A DNA stretch of 64,000 nt from Knoxdaviesia capensis. Taxonomy: Eukaryota > Ascomycota > Sordariomycetes > Microascales > Gondwanamycetaceae. Under the pieces are notes generated by a model. It searched no databases. It was not told the DNA's origin and saw only the letters and a program-made list of their open reading frames with translations. Shown piece by piece: positions 1 to 12,234 of the stretch. Location of the stretch: the NCBI GenBank assembly GCA_001510575.1, contig LNGK01000010.1:124001-188000 (forward strand). The letters are read 5' to 3'. Numbering within the stretch: position 1 is the stretch's first letter; each line of letters opens with the position of its first letter. The translations under genes and the position numbers were made by a program.

Positions 1-2
1 CT

Positions 3-1147
3 CCGAACTTGCTGAGCGGACTGTTCCTCTTGTTGGCTACACTGTCTGTCTGGCTGGCTTTGGAAGAGGTGTGTTCTTCCACCCCCCCCTGTTGATATCA
101 CACGGAGGATAGAATGAAGCTAATGTCTGGTCGCTGCTACAGACTCTCGATGCTAATCACGACGGACCCCCGGATCTTGGCACCCGAGTCGGCCGCGCCA
201 TGTGGCAACGCATCCTCCGGCTCTTCTCATGGGGCCGCCCTTCTTCTCGACGATACGAACGCGTCGCTACCTACGAGGATGCCGCGAGCATTTACGAACC
301 CACACGGGGCGGCCATCGCCGGGGAGACTCCGAAGAGATGCGACCGGTATCTCCGGTGGTTGCGCGGAAACCCCGAGGCCGGGCACGGTACACAAGACGC
401 CTGGAGTTTCGCCGAATTTTCACGTCGAATGTCATTTTTGTGCTCATCTCCAACTTTCTTGTTGCTTATCACGTCGGCACCTTCAACCCTCTCTGGGTAG
501 TGTTCCTGTCCACCCCGGTATACGACCCCGCCTCGCCGCCGCCGGCGCTCCCTAACGGTCCGGTTCTCCCATTCCGGTTTACCGGAGGCCTTGGGTTATC
601 GGCCCGCGACGTTGGTATCGCTATGTCTATCATTGGAATTATCGGCATACCGCTCCAGTTATTTCTGTACCCGACAGTCTCAGAGCGCCTGGGGTCACTC
701 AAGAGTTTCCGGCTGTCGATTCTGTGCTTCCCATTCGCATATTTCCTGATCCCATACCTGGCGTTGATCCCCAGTAACTCGGATTCACCGCCTCCCGGTC
801 CAAAGGCCGGCTTCCTTGTTTGGGGAGCCATTGCGCTGGTCCTATGCATCCAGGTGCTTGGACGGACATTTGCCCTTCCCAGCCAAGCGATTCTCGTCAA
901 CAATTCGTCGCCTCACCCAAGTGTTCTGGGGTCAGTGCACGGAATCGCGCAGAGTGTGAGCAGTGGATCAAGAACTATTGGCCCTATTGTTGGCGGATTT
1001 GTGTACGGGTTTGGGCTGAACAATGGAATTGTTGGCGCGGTGTGGTGGTCCATGAGTGTGGTAGCTATTTTGGGGGTTATTGCCAGCCTATTTGTCCGCG
1101 AAGGAGATGGGCATGAGATCCGGCTGGAGGGGGATGAGGAAGACTAA
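3..1147 (+). CDS. MFS transporter, C-terminal part (5' partial)
   Basis: This is the 3' part of a major facilitator superfamily membrane transporter; the 5' end lies left of the window. The first exon piece (3-68) encodes a helix with the MFS-typical start PNLLSGL and ends in ALEE. An intron 69-142 (donor GTGTGT, acceptor CTACAG) joins it in phase 0 to exon 143-1147. The second exon starts with a hydrophilic central loop of about 100 residues, then has about five membrane helices. The segment around SVHGIAQSVSSGSRTIGP resembles the eleventh-helix region of DHA1-like fungal transporters such as yeast YCR023C. It ends in an acidic tail (GDEED, TAA). The substrate cannot be inferred. The family is clear; the subfamily is a best guess. 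Confidence 0.85.
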
Positions 1148-1666
1148 TGATGTTGAGTTTACATGATATCACGTCGGGGATGAGATATACGAAGTCATAT
1201 TTTTACACATAGTTTGATACCGATAGACACATAGAATGACCTCCGGAGTTGGAACGGCATGTAAGGCTGATAGAAACAAAATTCTATAGACATAATCATT
1301 TCCACACATACATCGGACAGCTCTGCAACGTACACGACTATATTACTTCTTCAACAAATTAAAGTGTTAGGGATTATATATCAGCGGATACCGAGGGGGA
1401 TATATGGGCAAATGGAGGGGAACAAAAGAAAGGTAGAGGGAAAAAACAAAGAAATCCCGAATAAAAGCGAATGAGAGCAAAACCGGCTGGACCGAACGGG
1501 GCGGCGAGAACAACATCCAAACTCTTCAACTCCCACTTTTGTGGCCGGACACCTACTGGCAACTTGTATATCTCGTGCTTTATATGTAGTACTGATGGGC
1601 CCATCCAATGCGGCTCCCCTACCAGCCAGAGAAGAGAAATACAAAGACTTATTAGCCAGCGATAGC
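1148..1666. other. intergenic region between convergent genes
   Basis: About 520 bases between the MFS transporter and the secreted protein gene, which converge here. I see only AT-rich, untranslated-region-like sequence and no credible reading frame. Confidence 0.6.
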
Positions 1667-3146
1667 TTAAGCGCCGTACCAGCCTCCAGCGCGCCAGCAG
1701 GCAGTGGCACTGGCGGCGTTGGTGAAGGTGGTGAACTGGGTTTGTCTAAGAGGAGAGAGATTGAATTAGTATCTTGATGCGACGAGACAGGTGGAGAACG
1801 GGGTTAAGGATACGTACCCAACCCACACAACTCCCGACACCTCGACAGTCTCGGTGACGAGGTTGGTCGCAGTGTAAGTCTCGACGCCTCCAGGAGGGTT
1901 GACGGTGAGCGTCTCGCCAGGGTGGAGACCACCCTCGCAGAGAGTGGCAGCGGGGGGCTTAACGGTGGTGGTGAGAGTGGTGAGGACTGTGCATGAGAAA
2001 TCATTGTTAGAGCATTATCCGGGGCTGAACACACGTCGGGGATATGGCGACATACCAGCCTCAGTAACGGTGGGAGCGTCAACCGTTGTGACGATAGTCT
2101 GGGTGACGGTCTCGGTGGTCTGAGTGACGGTGACAGTCTGGGCGGCCACAGCAGCAACGTCGCGATCACCAAGATCACGCTTCTCTGTTCGACGGGAGTT
2201 GAATTGTTAGTGAGAACAGAGTCACGGTGATTGGGGTTACATGATAAAAAGGGGAGGGGTTAACGCACTGGTGGCATAGTGGCACTGGGCAGTCTCGGCA
2301 ATGGTGGTGGTCCAGTAGCTGGTCTGCTGGCCGGCAGTCTCGGTGTGCACAACGGTGCTGAACACCGTAACGGTTGGGGCCTGAGGGTACACGGTGACAG
2401 TCTGGATCTGGTTACCGCAGTCGGCAGTAACAGTCTCGGGCACGAGAATAAGAGTGAGCTCCTGCTCGATAGTGCTGTGGACGGCTGTAAGAAAGGGCTG
2501 AGTGTTAGTAACTGACAACAATAACACGGATACGCTGGGAGAGCGGCAAACATACTGACGGCACGGGGAGTGCTGGTGATGCCAAGAACAATGGTGGGAG
2601 TGGCCGTCACAGTGACAGTCTCCGGCAGGCCGACGGTGAGGGCAAGGCTACGCTGCACCTGGATCTGGTCTCCCTCGAAGACAATCTTCCATTCACCGCT
2701 GACCATAGCAGAGAAGGGGATACCGCTGAGTTTCAAAGCACAAACGTTAGTCATTGCATTCGGGTATTGGGAGGATAGCGGTGGGAGAACTCACCATGTC
2801 GACGTCACCTGCGAGCCACCGGGGGTGGTGCTGATGGCGGAGCAGGAGTACTTGTTTCCACTGGGATCCAGCAACACGGGGTCAATTGACTCAGACTGGC
2901 ATCCTACATGCGGAAAGTTTGTCTCAGTTAGTAAACAAGTCGAGTCTTGGGAGAGGGCTGCGGTAAAGGGATCTGTTCCTTACCCTGGAAAATGCTGACG
3001 AAGCTGAAGTAGGTGTTAGACGACGCATCGATGTAGTATTCGCCGCCGTTGGAGTAGTCAACTCCAAAGCTGGTGCATCCTTGCGCGTACACGCCGGCCG
3101 ACAGAGTGGCGGCGAGGACCGCGAGCTTTCTCAGAGTCGAGGCCAT
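1667..3146 (-). CDS. secreted Thr/Val-rich protein, seven exons
   Basis: Predicted secreted or cell-wall protein of 344 residues; I do not recognise a named family. Exons on the minus strand are 3146-2984, 2903-2795, 2725-2556, 2484-2269, 2184-2056, 1986-1818 and 1745-1667; every phase closes and the frame ends WYGA-TAA. The start is supported by a good signal peptide (hydrophobic core LAVLAATLSAGVYA, cleavage after AQ). The N-terminal 90 residues hold several cysteines and aromatic residues. The middle is built of Thr/Val runs such as ETVTVTATPT and TVTVTQTTETVTQTIV, typical of O-glycosylated fungal surface proteins. A dibasic/tribasic site (KKRDLGDRD) at about residue 220 could be cut by a Kex2-type protease. 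A second cysteine-containing module follows. No GPI signal is evident, so it is probably released or wall-associated. Confidence 0.75.
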
Positions 3147-4004
3147 CTTTGATGTGCTGTGAAGAAGTTAGGGCGTGAAGAGATTGGCGCGACCACAGGA
3201 CTCCGTCGAAGAGCTTCTCGGTCGGAAATGGAAAGACGAGACAAGACACAGCCAGGGCAAAGGTGGACGAAGAAAGAAAGAGTCCAACGTGGTCGAGAGA
3301 GAAGATGGAAGAAGACGACTGACGGAGTACAAAAGCAAGAAGATCCAAGAGAGAAAGGTGGGAGGAGAGATGGAACTTAATAAACAAAAGGATCCCTGGT
3401 CGGGCCAAGTGAGAAGCGACTTATCTGGGTCGGTTCACGGCTATCAAGTGGTATGAGAGGGGGGTGATTTCAATTTGGCTCATCCTGTTTTCTTTTCTAT
3501 ATCAGGTCTAAATATGGCCATGCTCTAAGTGGCCTCAACTATGGAGTCTTGCTTTCTGAACAGTGTTTGCCAGATCCGAGATCCGGGACCCCAATATGTA
3601 AGTGGAAGCGGAACCGCGAGCCTGTAAACGAGGAGCCCCAATGTAGACGGCGGCTGGTCCAACAATATCAGCATTGTAGATGAGGACTCTGCAGAGTACA
3701 AAGATAGGATCAAACATGGAGAGATGGATAGACAGCCGAACGAGCTATAGAGACGGTGAAGCTAATAAGATGAAGTCAAGATGGGCCATGCAGATGCAAA
3801 CGCAATGGATGAGAGTACAAAAGCCCGGGAAAAGCAGAATAGCTGCAAAATTAGTCTAATAACATGATATATTGGGTAATATCCTGACGAAAAGCTAGGA
3901 ATAGCATAAATGCGGGCCTCGACAGTCAGGGCGATTTCATCAACATTGGACTGCAGAGGGTGAAGAGAGCGTGGGAGGGCCCTATTTTCAGAGAATGAAG
4001 AAGC

Positions 4005-4038
<34 letters not shown>

Positions 4039-7000
4039 ATGTGTGTGTGTGGGGGGAGGGACGAAAAGAGGACAACACTGACTCTTTCACACGTGGAATG
4101 GCAAGTGACTTCGGCTGCATCCATCTCGTCCTTGATACTTCCATCATGAGCCTGCGAGACTGTGGATTGCCCTTCATGTCCAGCAATCTACGATATCCCA
4201 ACCGTTCAAGCACCTCCCGCTGCCCGTCATCTCGACTGTGAAGGGAGCACCGGCCTGGTAGCCTCTGAGCCGAAGGGATATTTCATATCCCGATAAATAT
4301 AGTAAACACGAGCACACTTCGCCTAGCATTTGAACATATTAGTTCAGGTCCAACCCTCGATCCTCTTTTCCGGTAGCTTGGACATGGTTTGAGCATGGAC
4401 AACACAAAGATAAAAAAGCTGTACGTCGTGATAAAAGGCGGTCGAGGTTAAAAACGCGATATTGGGTTATATAACGGGCTCAAATTGACCCGAATTCAGC
4501 CTGAGACCGCGACAGCTCCCAGGAACGCCAGAATCTGGACTGTGATGTTGTGGAAGACAGGCAGCATGCTCAACTTTAGGAAGACATTGAAGTCCCATTA
4601 ATAGAAAAGTCGAGATGTTCTTGCGGGTGTTATGTTGCTTGTCTTGGCCAGGGGAGTGTGTCATTGAACAAGATACGACCCGATCCAGCATACAAGGGGG
4701 GTGGCTCTAACAGGACTTTTATACCTCTCCCGGATGATATTTGACTTTCTCGTCAGAATTTGGGTCTGCTAACCTTTGCAAGATGGAGTTCGGAGAGGGT
4801 CAAATGTCGATCTTCAGCTTGATTTCAACGGACAACCAGGTGTCACTCCTTAGCTGCGGGACGTATTGGCCAGTTACGGGGATGAGATGTAATCGGTGTA
4901 ATAGTATTATCGTTAGTAGTACTGGATGTATACAAATGCCTGACTGGACTGTGTATCAAGTGTGGCCGAGGTCCAATGTGGCTCTTCTTCTTGTGCACAT
5001 GCAATCATTCTTCGTTTGGACCGTAACATCCGGTTCTGTGCTATTTGACGGGTGGCTCGAGCGTTCTCCGGATACTTTTCGACAGACGCCTCGACTCAGT
5101 AGTCGGAAAACCAGCGATCGGCTGAAGAGTGCCGGGGCACACAAGCGAGAACGGCGTGACACCAGCAAGCACATTGGTGTGAGGGCGGCTTCAGGTTTCC
5201 AAAGATATACCACTCGCACTCGCAATGACCGGGTTTTTGTCCCTTCTTGATAGTCTTCAAAGTCCCATCTCATGATGCACACTCCTCCTCCAACTCACGA
5301 TGGCTGGGTACTGGGGGGAGCTGCGGGTAATCTGCCTAAGTTGGCCATTGAAGTCTGCATGCAGCTCAGGCGAGAGTGTTCCTGAAATAGAGAAATGAAG
5401 CGGTGGCCATCGGGAAATTTTCGTGGATTGTTGATTAAGTGGTACGTAGGAAAAAAAAAAGCACGGATCTACGGATTCACAATCATGGAGGGTCAGGACC
5501 TGCAGTTTGCCGAGAGGATTCAAGGGAAAGCTGGGCAAGCTTGACGTCTTGGACGGTTGGCTATGGCTGGTGGTTTGCGACTGTTCCTGTATCATGTTGC
5601 ATTCGTTAGCTGGTCAACTTGGAATCCCTCCCGCATGTCAATATTAGGGCACTTGGGCCAATATTTGTGGATTATACAACCGCCAGTCTGAATCTGGGGC
5701 ACGAGATAGCCAGAGTCATAAGCGACAAGGAACATGCAGTAGTGAGTCTAGTTGACGATCAAGAGGCACAAACGAGGGTTTCGATCTTTCACCAGCCATC
5801 TCATCTTGACCCCCTCAACTAATACACAGTATCACCCTCGACATATATCCAGGGTCGGAAAAGAGATCCGAAATCTATCAGAGCTCGGCTCATGGCCAAT
5901 CTTACGCTTAATATGTAGCATGAATCCGGATCCCCCAAAGTATACCAGTTGTGGGCCAAGATCTTAGATCCAGTCTTCGGGATGCTCATGATTCCAACAG
6001 TGGGAAACATGGATTTGGAGACAAATCATCCTGTTGGAATGTTGCTATTCCCACTTCTGTGAACTGGCTTGCTGAAGCTCTTGGAGCGTTGAGCTGTTGT
6101 TCCTACAGCTTAACAGAGTTCCAGTTCGTTAGGGGTTACAGATTCCAAAGTGCCAGGTAGACGTATCTGGAGGAAGAGAAAGCTTGAACCCTCATGATTT
6201 ATCATGACAAACAATTGGAGCAAACGACTGTAGCAAGCAATGGTTCAAGTTGCACAGCAACATTTTCCCGTCCCAAACGAAGCCTGCTTGTCGAAACCGA
6301 TTCGTGCGCTGGTGTTGCTCTGAGACCCAAGCTCCTCACACTTCATATGTCGTACCTCGAATTGGTGCCGGAAGCTATATAAGGCCACTTTAGCATAGCG
6401 TATGTGCTATATCAAAACACCTGTATATCGAGCATCCATTATAGATCTGACAGAGCAAGTTACTACAGGTACTGGGATGACGAACGGGGAAGCGAGGGAA
6501 GATACCCTCAATAGGATAGGACCACCGGGTGGTCGAATCCCGATTCGATGAACAGTTAAGGATATTGGAGTTCCAAGCTCCTCTCCTCCTAGCCCGGGAC
6601 TGCGGGACGCCGAACAGATCTGATCTTGGAAGTGTGGGACGGGAGGCCACGGCTCAACAGGCCTGTCGTTCCGATGAGGACAAACGGATTTTGTTTGCTT
6701 TTTTTGTTTGCAATAATCTTGTGTTCAGCCTCGGTGCTTGCGTATACTACTTTAGATGAACTTCATAGTGTCTGCACTATCGACCCGAGAGACCCCTTTA
6801 TATCTATACGGGTTGTGAGCACAGGCCAGGACTGATATCAGGGATGGTCAAGGGGGAGTTCACCACGTGTCTCCCCTGAGGTGCCTGCGGGATCATGCTC
6901 TAGGACCTTAGCGAAAGATTCCCAATTCCACTCATTGCTATGAACCAGTAGAGAGAACCGAGTTCCTGGCGACGACAAGCCTGCTGTCTTAGTGTCTTGC

Positions 7001-9459
7001 ATCCGAGCTGTCGAGTGAGTGAGCCTTCTCTCTGCGGGCGGCCTGGTCCTTGTGGGAATGGGTGAATGTCCAGAGTAGACAAGCAGTCCAGTTTATCCCG
7101 GACCTGTAAATGGGGTAAAAAGGGGGACTGTCCTCGGTTCGCCGGGACTATAAAGACCACAGAAAGACTTCATCTGAAGATATATATTGAGCGTGATGGG
7201 CCTATATCGAGAGCCCCACGTTGGCATCTCATCTCACTAGAGGAAATATGCACATCTGAGGATATATTTACAGGCACGCAGACAGACGAAAATAGCCCAG
7301 TTAGTGGATCGAGTATGTATGTAATTAACATGCTTTCTTTGTTGTCTTTTTGACTATCCGGATGTCGCCTAGGGGAGGGAAAATGACAATATGCGTGCTT
7401 GTATATAGCTGCACGTACCGGTTATCACACACGGAAAGAGGCTCGAAGGCCCTGACTTCCGAGATCAGTGAAGAGAGCGTGAGAGAAAGCGAGAGGTGCT
7501 GGATCCCGATTTATCTTCGTCCGATGCCGACGTGCATGCCTTTGCCTGTCACTATTGTGCTGTCTTGATTGTCCCACTTAGACGGGGATGGCGGACATTG
7601 ATGCTGGTGGTTTTCCTGCTTTTCAGGGTCTCATGGCCATCCACCGCCGAATGAAGTGGTTGAATTGATCCTCCAGCTTGAGTCACAGCAGAATGTCACG
7701 GAAAATCTGACGTGGGCCGGACATCTAAGATGCATTGACGGACATATTGCAGACATAGTATCCAAATGGATGTGCACTGTACACAGCACCAAAGACTGCA
7801 TAGAAACACAGTTCCCCGAGCGATATAAATACACTGTACGGACTTTACCCTCTGTTCCGCCCGCGCCCGTATCACGGCCATCCATCTTCCTGTTTTTCCG
7901 GATCTCCGGCTGTAAGGCAACTCTGACCGTGGGAAGACCTGTGTGGCAGTGACATGTTAAGATAGACGGGCACTGCCACTTGCAGCGTATACTTTTGGTC
8001 CGTCGCCTTCCATGCTCTTCCATGTTGATAGGCATATCGTCTCTCAACCCAACCGTGAAGTATCGCAGGCCAGCTGATGCTTCCTGGCTTCGGAATCTCT
8101 GACTACCAGTCACATTTAGGGTACAATGCCTTCTCTTCCTCAGTTGCATTGTGTGTTCATCTGATCTTGGCCGGGACTTGCCACAAAAAGGACAGATCAG
8201 GCACAGGAGTCTCGATGCGATACTTGGGGGTTGAGGATGTTATTGCCCCATCTCGGTGTATCTGTGGCCCGATCCCTGGGCGAGGTGTATCTGTGTGTAT
8301 GTGAGACCAACGTATAATACGTGTGTATTCTCTACACATGAGTCTTGCGTGGATGGCGACAATCCAATATTCTAGTAGCTGGGAGGTCATAGATACGGTT
8401 CAGGGATGGTGGATGTTCCCGTAGCACAAGGCAGACTTGTATAGATACACCCTGAGTTTTCCTATGATCGACATTTGAAGATCGGGGGGCGCGGCGACAC
8501 TGCGGTCGGTGTGGATAACAGGATCTGCAGTCAAGAAATCCGTTCAGGCCGTTGTCTAAAGCACAGGTACAGACAAGTCATATGGTGGGAGCCAGATCTA
8601 GCCTACCATGTTCGCTGTCTCACCACTTGTATCAACGAAGGCACTACAGGTCGAGAGCTTGAAAAGATACCCAAATGGACTCTTCAAGAACGACAGTTCA
8701 TAAACATCAAGCTTGATCAATGCTTTAAGCACCTTACAGACGTCCTTTTGCGCACGCAGAATATTAGAAAACAGAATCTCACGCTTCCAAAAATACTTCG
8801 ATTCCCTTCCCATCACGGAAGCTCCGCGATTTAATATCGGCTGCATCACGATATATGATTTTTATAGATTTCTGCCGCCAAGTATGTGCGTAGGCATATA
8901 CGTGTCTATAATGCGTTCACGCAAATAGTGCTGAGGCCGCTTCCAGATGGATGCAAAAGGCACCAAGCCTCCGTTGTTTGGGATTTTGCCTGGAATACAT
9001 GTCAACTTGTGATTGAGAGTCTGCTCGCGGGTTCTCCCAGTCTCAGCCCTCTCTCTTGGGCCAAGGTTGAGAACTGACACTGACCATCCTCTTGCGAGCC
9101 TGTTTCCGAACCACTTGGCTGATAACGCTATTGCCACGATTATGGCAACCAAAATATAAAGGCAATCAAGGAAGAAGCTCGAACGTCTCCGTCCCGCACG
9201 GCACAGATGGTTGGTGGTTAACAGTGAGAGAGCGTTGCTTACTTGGCGAGGTTCTTTATATAGTGACATCCTTATGCTGCGAGGTGCGGCCATCTCTATA
9301 AGTGGTTCCGCCCGGCTTTCGTAACGGGTTCTGTTTCATTCCATGTTGACTTCCTATTCATTCTTCTCTTCTTCAACAACACTTTCAATTGTACTGGGAG
9401 AGTCTGTTCTCTGGACGGGAAGAAAAGTCTAACCCGACATATCGTTGTGGCTGCCTATC
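3147..9459. other. 6.3 kb gene-poor region
   Basis: No reading frame here shows a recognisable domain or a consistent exon chain. The longest open frame (4741-5250, plus) has an unremarkable composition and matches no family I know. One small minus-strand frame (9293-8862, ATG start, 143 codons) contains a plausible membrane helix (LYILVAIIVAIALSAKW) and sits divergently from the laccase, but the rest looks non-coding, so I do not call it. The region has a GA microsatellite near 4007. Base composition is not strongly AT-biased, so it does not look like heavily RIP-mutated repeat. Confidence 0.5.
4007..4050. repeat. (GA)n-(GT)n microsatellite
   Basis: An uninterrupted GA run (4007-4037) is followed after CAT by a GT run (4041-4050) and a G tract. 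It lies in gene-poor sequence. Confidence 0.95.
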
Positions 9460-11941
9460 ATGATTGTTCCTCGGCTAGACATCTCCCTTGTGGGAGTGGT
9501 GCTTTGCATGCTCCTCGCCAGCAATCGGGTTTCCGCAGTGCCGGCTATCGCCGGTACAAACCCGCAACGGCGACAGATCCTGCTTCCTCCCAGACCACCT
9601 ATCATCATTCCCGGCGATCCGGGCCCGGCTCCATCGCCGACTTACCCTGTTCCCACGATCCCGGCTTTTCCCAGTCCAACTTACACTCCCCCGTACACTC
9701 CAGAGCTGCCTCCAGAATACCCTCCGGAGTATCCCCCTCAGTACCCCCCCGAGCCGGAGTACCCTCCGGAGCCGGAGTACCCCGCGGAACCGCCGTACGA
9801 ACCGCCGTACCAGCCGCCGGTCCAGCCGCCCGTGCAGCCTCCGTATCAACCACCAGCTCAACCTTCTCCGCAGCCTCCGTATCAGCCTCCGGCTCAGCCT
9901 CCCACGCAACCTCCCACGCAACCTCCCACGCAACCTCCCACTCAGCCACCGCTACCGGGGACGCCTCCTCCAGATACTCCTGTTGGTCCGCCTTCCGTGT
10001 CTCCAGGTGGCGACAGTCCGTCTATCACACCTGGCGGAGCCCCTTGCGGACAGCACAGTGAAACGAACCGCGGATGCTGGCTGAACAACTGGAAAATCAC
10101 CACTGACTACGACGCGGATCGCCCTCCCGCGTTTAATACACGCCAAGTGAGTACAGCCACGGTCTGAAATCTGCTCGACACCGACTAACACCGGCATAGG
10201 TCGACTTTTACATCACCAATGTTACTTCTTGGACTGGACCAGATGGAGTTGTCAAGCATGCTATGCTGATCAACAGTGAGTCTACTCTTGTTATCCCCTT
10301 TTCGGTGGGTGTTGAATCCCGTTTTCTGACCTTTCGCATCTAGACCAATTCCCTGGCCCAACTATTGAAGCCAGTAAGCAAAATATAGTCATTCTTACGC
10401 ATTGCGCAGGTTCGCGGCTAACCGTGAGATAGACTGGGGAGACTTTATCCAGGTCAATGTGCACAATTTTCTGACCGACAATGGGTATGTTTGAAATCTG
10501 CTCCCCCCCCCGCCCCGGCTCAAGGTGCACACAAGCGCTGATCACCAGTAACTTCAGAACCTCGATTCACTGGCACGGTATTCGCCAGGTCGGCGAAGCC
10601 AACCAGGATGGAGCCAACGGCGTGACCGAGTGTCCGATCGCGCCGGGAAAGTCCAAGAGCTACGCATTCCACTTGACGCAGTACGGCACATCGTGGTACC
10701 ATAGCCACTTCACTGCGCAGTATGGCAACGGCATCGTCGGCGCGATGATCGTGCACGGCCCGGCATCGGCCAACTACGACATCGATCTCGGCGCGTATCT
10801 AATAACCGACTACTATCACGACACGTCAGACAACCTGCAGCGGGTTGCGGAGATCTCCGGCCCGCCGGATAGCGACAACATCCTCTTCCGCGGACGGAAC
10901 ATCAACCCGAACGGGCCGGGTGGCTCGTACGACCGGCTGGTTTTGACTCCGGGCAAGAAACACCGGGTGCGCTTTATCAACACTTCAGTCGATAACTCTT
11001 TCACGCTGAGCCTGGTCGGACACACGTTCACGGTGATCGAAATCGACCTCGTGCCGGTGAAGCCGATTGTCAAGTCGCAGCTGTTCATGGGGGTCGGCCA
11101 GCGCTACGACGTGATAATCGAAGCCACCATGCCCATCGACAACTACTGGCTCAATGCCACGCTGGAGGCCACCAACCAGTGCGGCAAGTCACGCAACCCG
11201 TCCCCGGCAGCGATCTTCATGTACAACGGCGCAGCGCCAGTGTTGCCAACCAACCCGGGGACGCCGATCCAGGCTGGCTGTGCCGATGAGACGGGCTTCG
11301 TCCCGGTTGTGGAGCGTGTGGCCCCCGCTGCTGAGTTCCAGCCGGAGGAGCTGACGGTGGGCCTGGTGCAGCCGATTGTGGACTTCCGCGGCCAGGTGTT
11401 CCGGTGGGAGATCAGCAACCAGGAGATCGAAGTGGAGTGGGGCCACCCGATTCTCGAGTACATCATGGAAGGAAACACGACGTACCCGCCAAAGGCGAAC
11501 GTGGTCGAGGTCCCGGAAGTGAACCAGTGGACATTCTGGGTGCTGCAGAACAACTTCTTCCTGCCCCACCCCGTCCATCTGCACGGCCACGACGTGCTGA
11601 TCCTGGGCTCCGGAGCGGACCGGTTTGACCCGGCCATACACCGGTCCGGGCTCAACTTCAATAATCCCGTGCGGCGCGACGTGGTGCAAATGCCCGGAAA
11701 CGGGTGGGTGGTGATCGCGTTCCAGACCGACAACCCCGGCGCCTGGCTGCTGCACTGCCACATTGCATGGCACGTCAGCCAGGGACTCGGAGTGCAATTC
11801 GTCGAGCGCCGGGATGAGATCCCCGTGGTGATGCGGCTGGAGCAGATGATCCCGACCTGTAATGAGTGGAGAGACTATGAGAGAGCCGGCGGGTATTGGC
11901 TGCCGAAGCTGGATTCGGGGTTGAAGCGGCGCTGGATCTAG
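9460..11941 (+). CDS. laccase (multicopper oxidase) with proline-rich N-terminal segment
   Basis: Asco-type laccase: oxidises phenols or similar substrates with reduction of O2 to water, acting outside the cell. Exons 9460-10146, 10200-10275, 10344-10373, 10433-10484 and 10558-11941 give 742 residues. The first ATG is at 9460, followed by a signal peptide (VGVVLCMLLASNRVSA). Copper ligand motifs are all present: IHWHG, WYHSH, HPVHLHGHD and HCHIAWH. The start of the mature laccase fold is near CWLNNWKITTDYDAD. The C-terminus, LDSGLKRRWI, matches the asco-laccase plug that is normally cut after DSGL. Unusual: between the signal peptide and the cupredoxin domains lie about 150 residues (about 46-195) of Pro, Tyr, Glu and Gln repeats. 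An NPQRR site just before it may be a Kex2 cut. No enzyme partner is encoded next to it. Family assignment is firm; the natural substrate is unknown. Confidence 0.93.
9898..9945 (+). repeat. 12-base tandem repeat encoding PPTQ
   Basis: Four tandem copies of a 12-base unit (CCTCCCACGCAA; the last copy ends CTCAG) lie inside the laccase proline-rich segment. They encode (PPTQ)4. Flanking YQPP/AQPP repeats are less regular. Confidence 0.95.
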
Positions 11942-12234
11942 TGGTGAGGTGGCTTTGCAAGATGGGAATTTGACTCTCGGTTACCTGTCATTGACTTTTT
12001 CTTTTTCTTTTTCCTTTCACTGTATGCTTGTTTGATTTTTTTTTCTTCACTCATTCCAGTTAAGTATCGTTGTAATGGCATGTTCAAGTCAAACATTGAT
12101 TGTGTGTGGTATCATGTACTCCGTTCTGCCCAACACCGATTATTACGCAACTCTAATCCATCATGCGAGGAATTGCCAACTGTCACCTCTTGCTAGACTT
12201 TCTCCGTTCCACCATTTCATGAGTATCTTCCAAA

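Noticed and set aside
4007..4050. Microsatellites as CRISPR-like arrays
   Set aside because: They are simple dinucleotide runs without spacers, in a eukaryotic genome.
4741..5250. 169-codon plus-strand frame in the gene-poor region
   Set aside because: No domain, signal peptide or codon pattern; a frame of this size is expected by chance in 6 kb.
6525..6545. tRNA B-box-like GGTCGAATCCCGATTC
   Set aside because: No matching A box, acceptor stem or anticodon arm can be drawn around it.
8862..9293. 143-codon minus-strand frame with one membrane helix, divergent from the laccase
   Set aside because: The helix is plausible, but the remainder is random-like, and a good GTAAGC donor inside suggests that any real transcript is spliced differently.
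11189..11797. Two long minus-strand frames opposite the laccase
   Set aside because: Both mirror the laccase codons (His/Arg/Val bias) and lack any domain.
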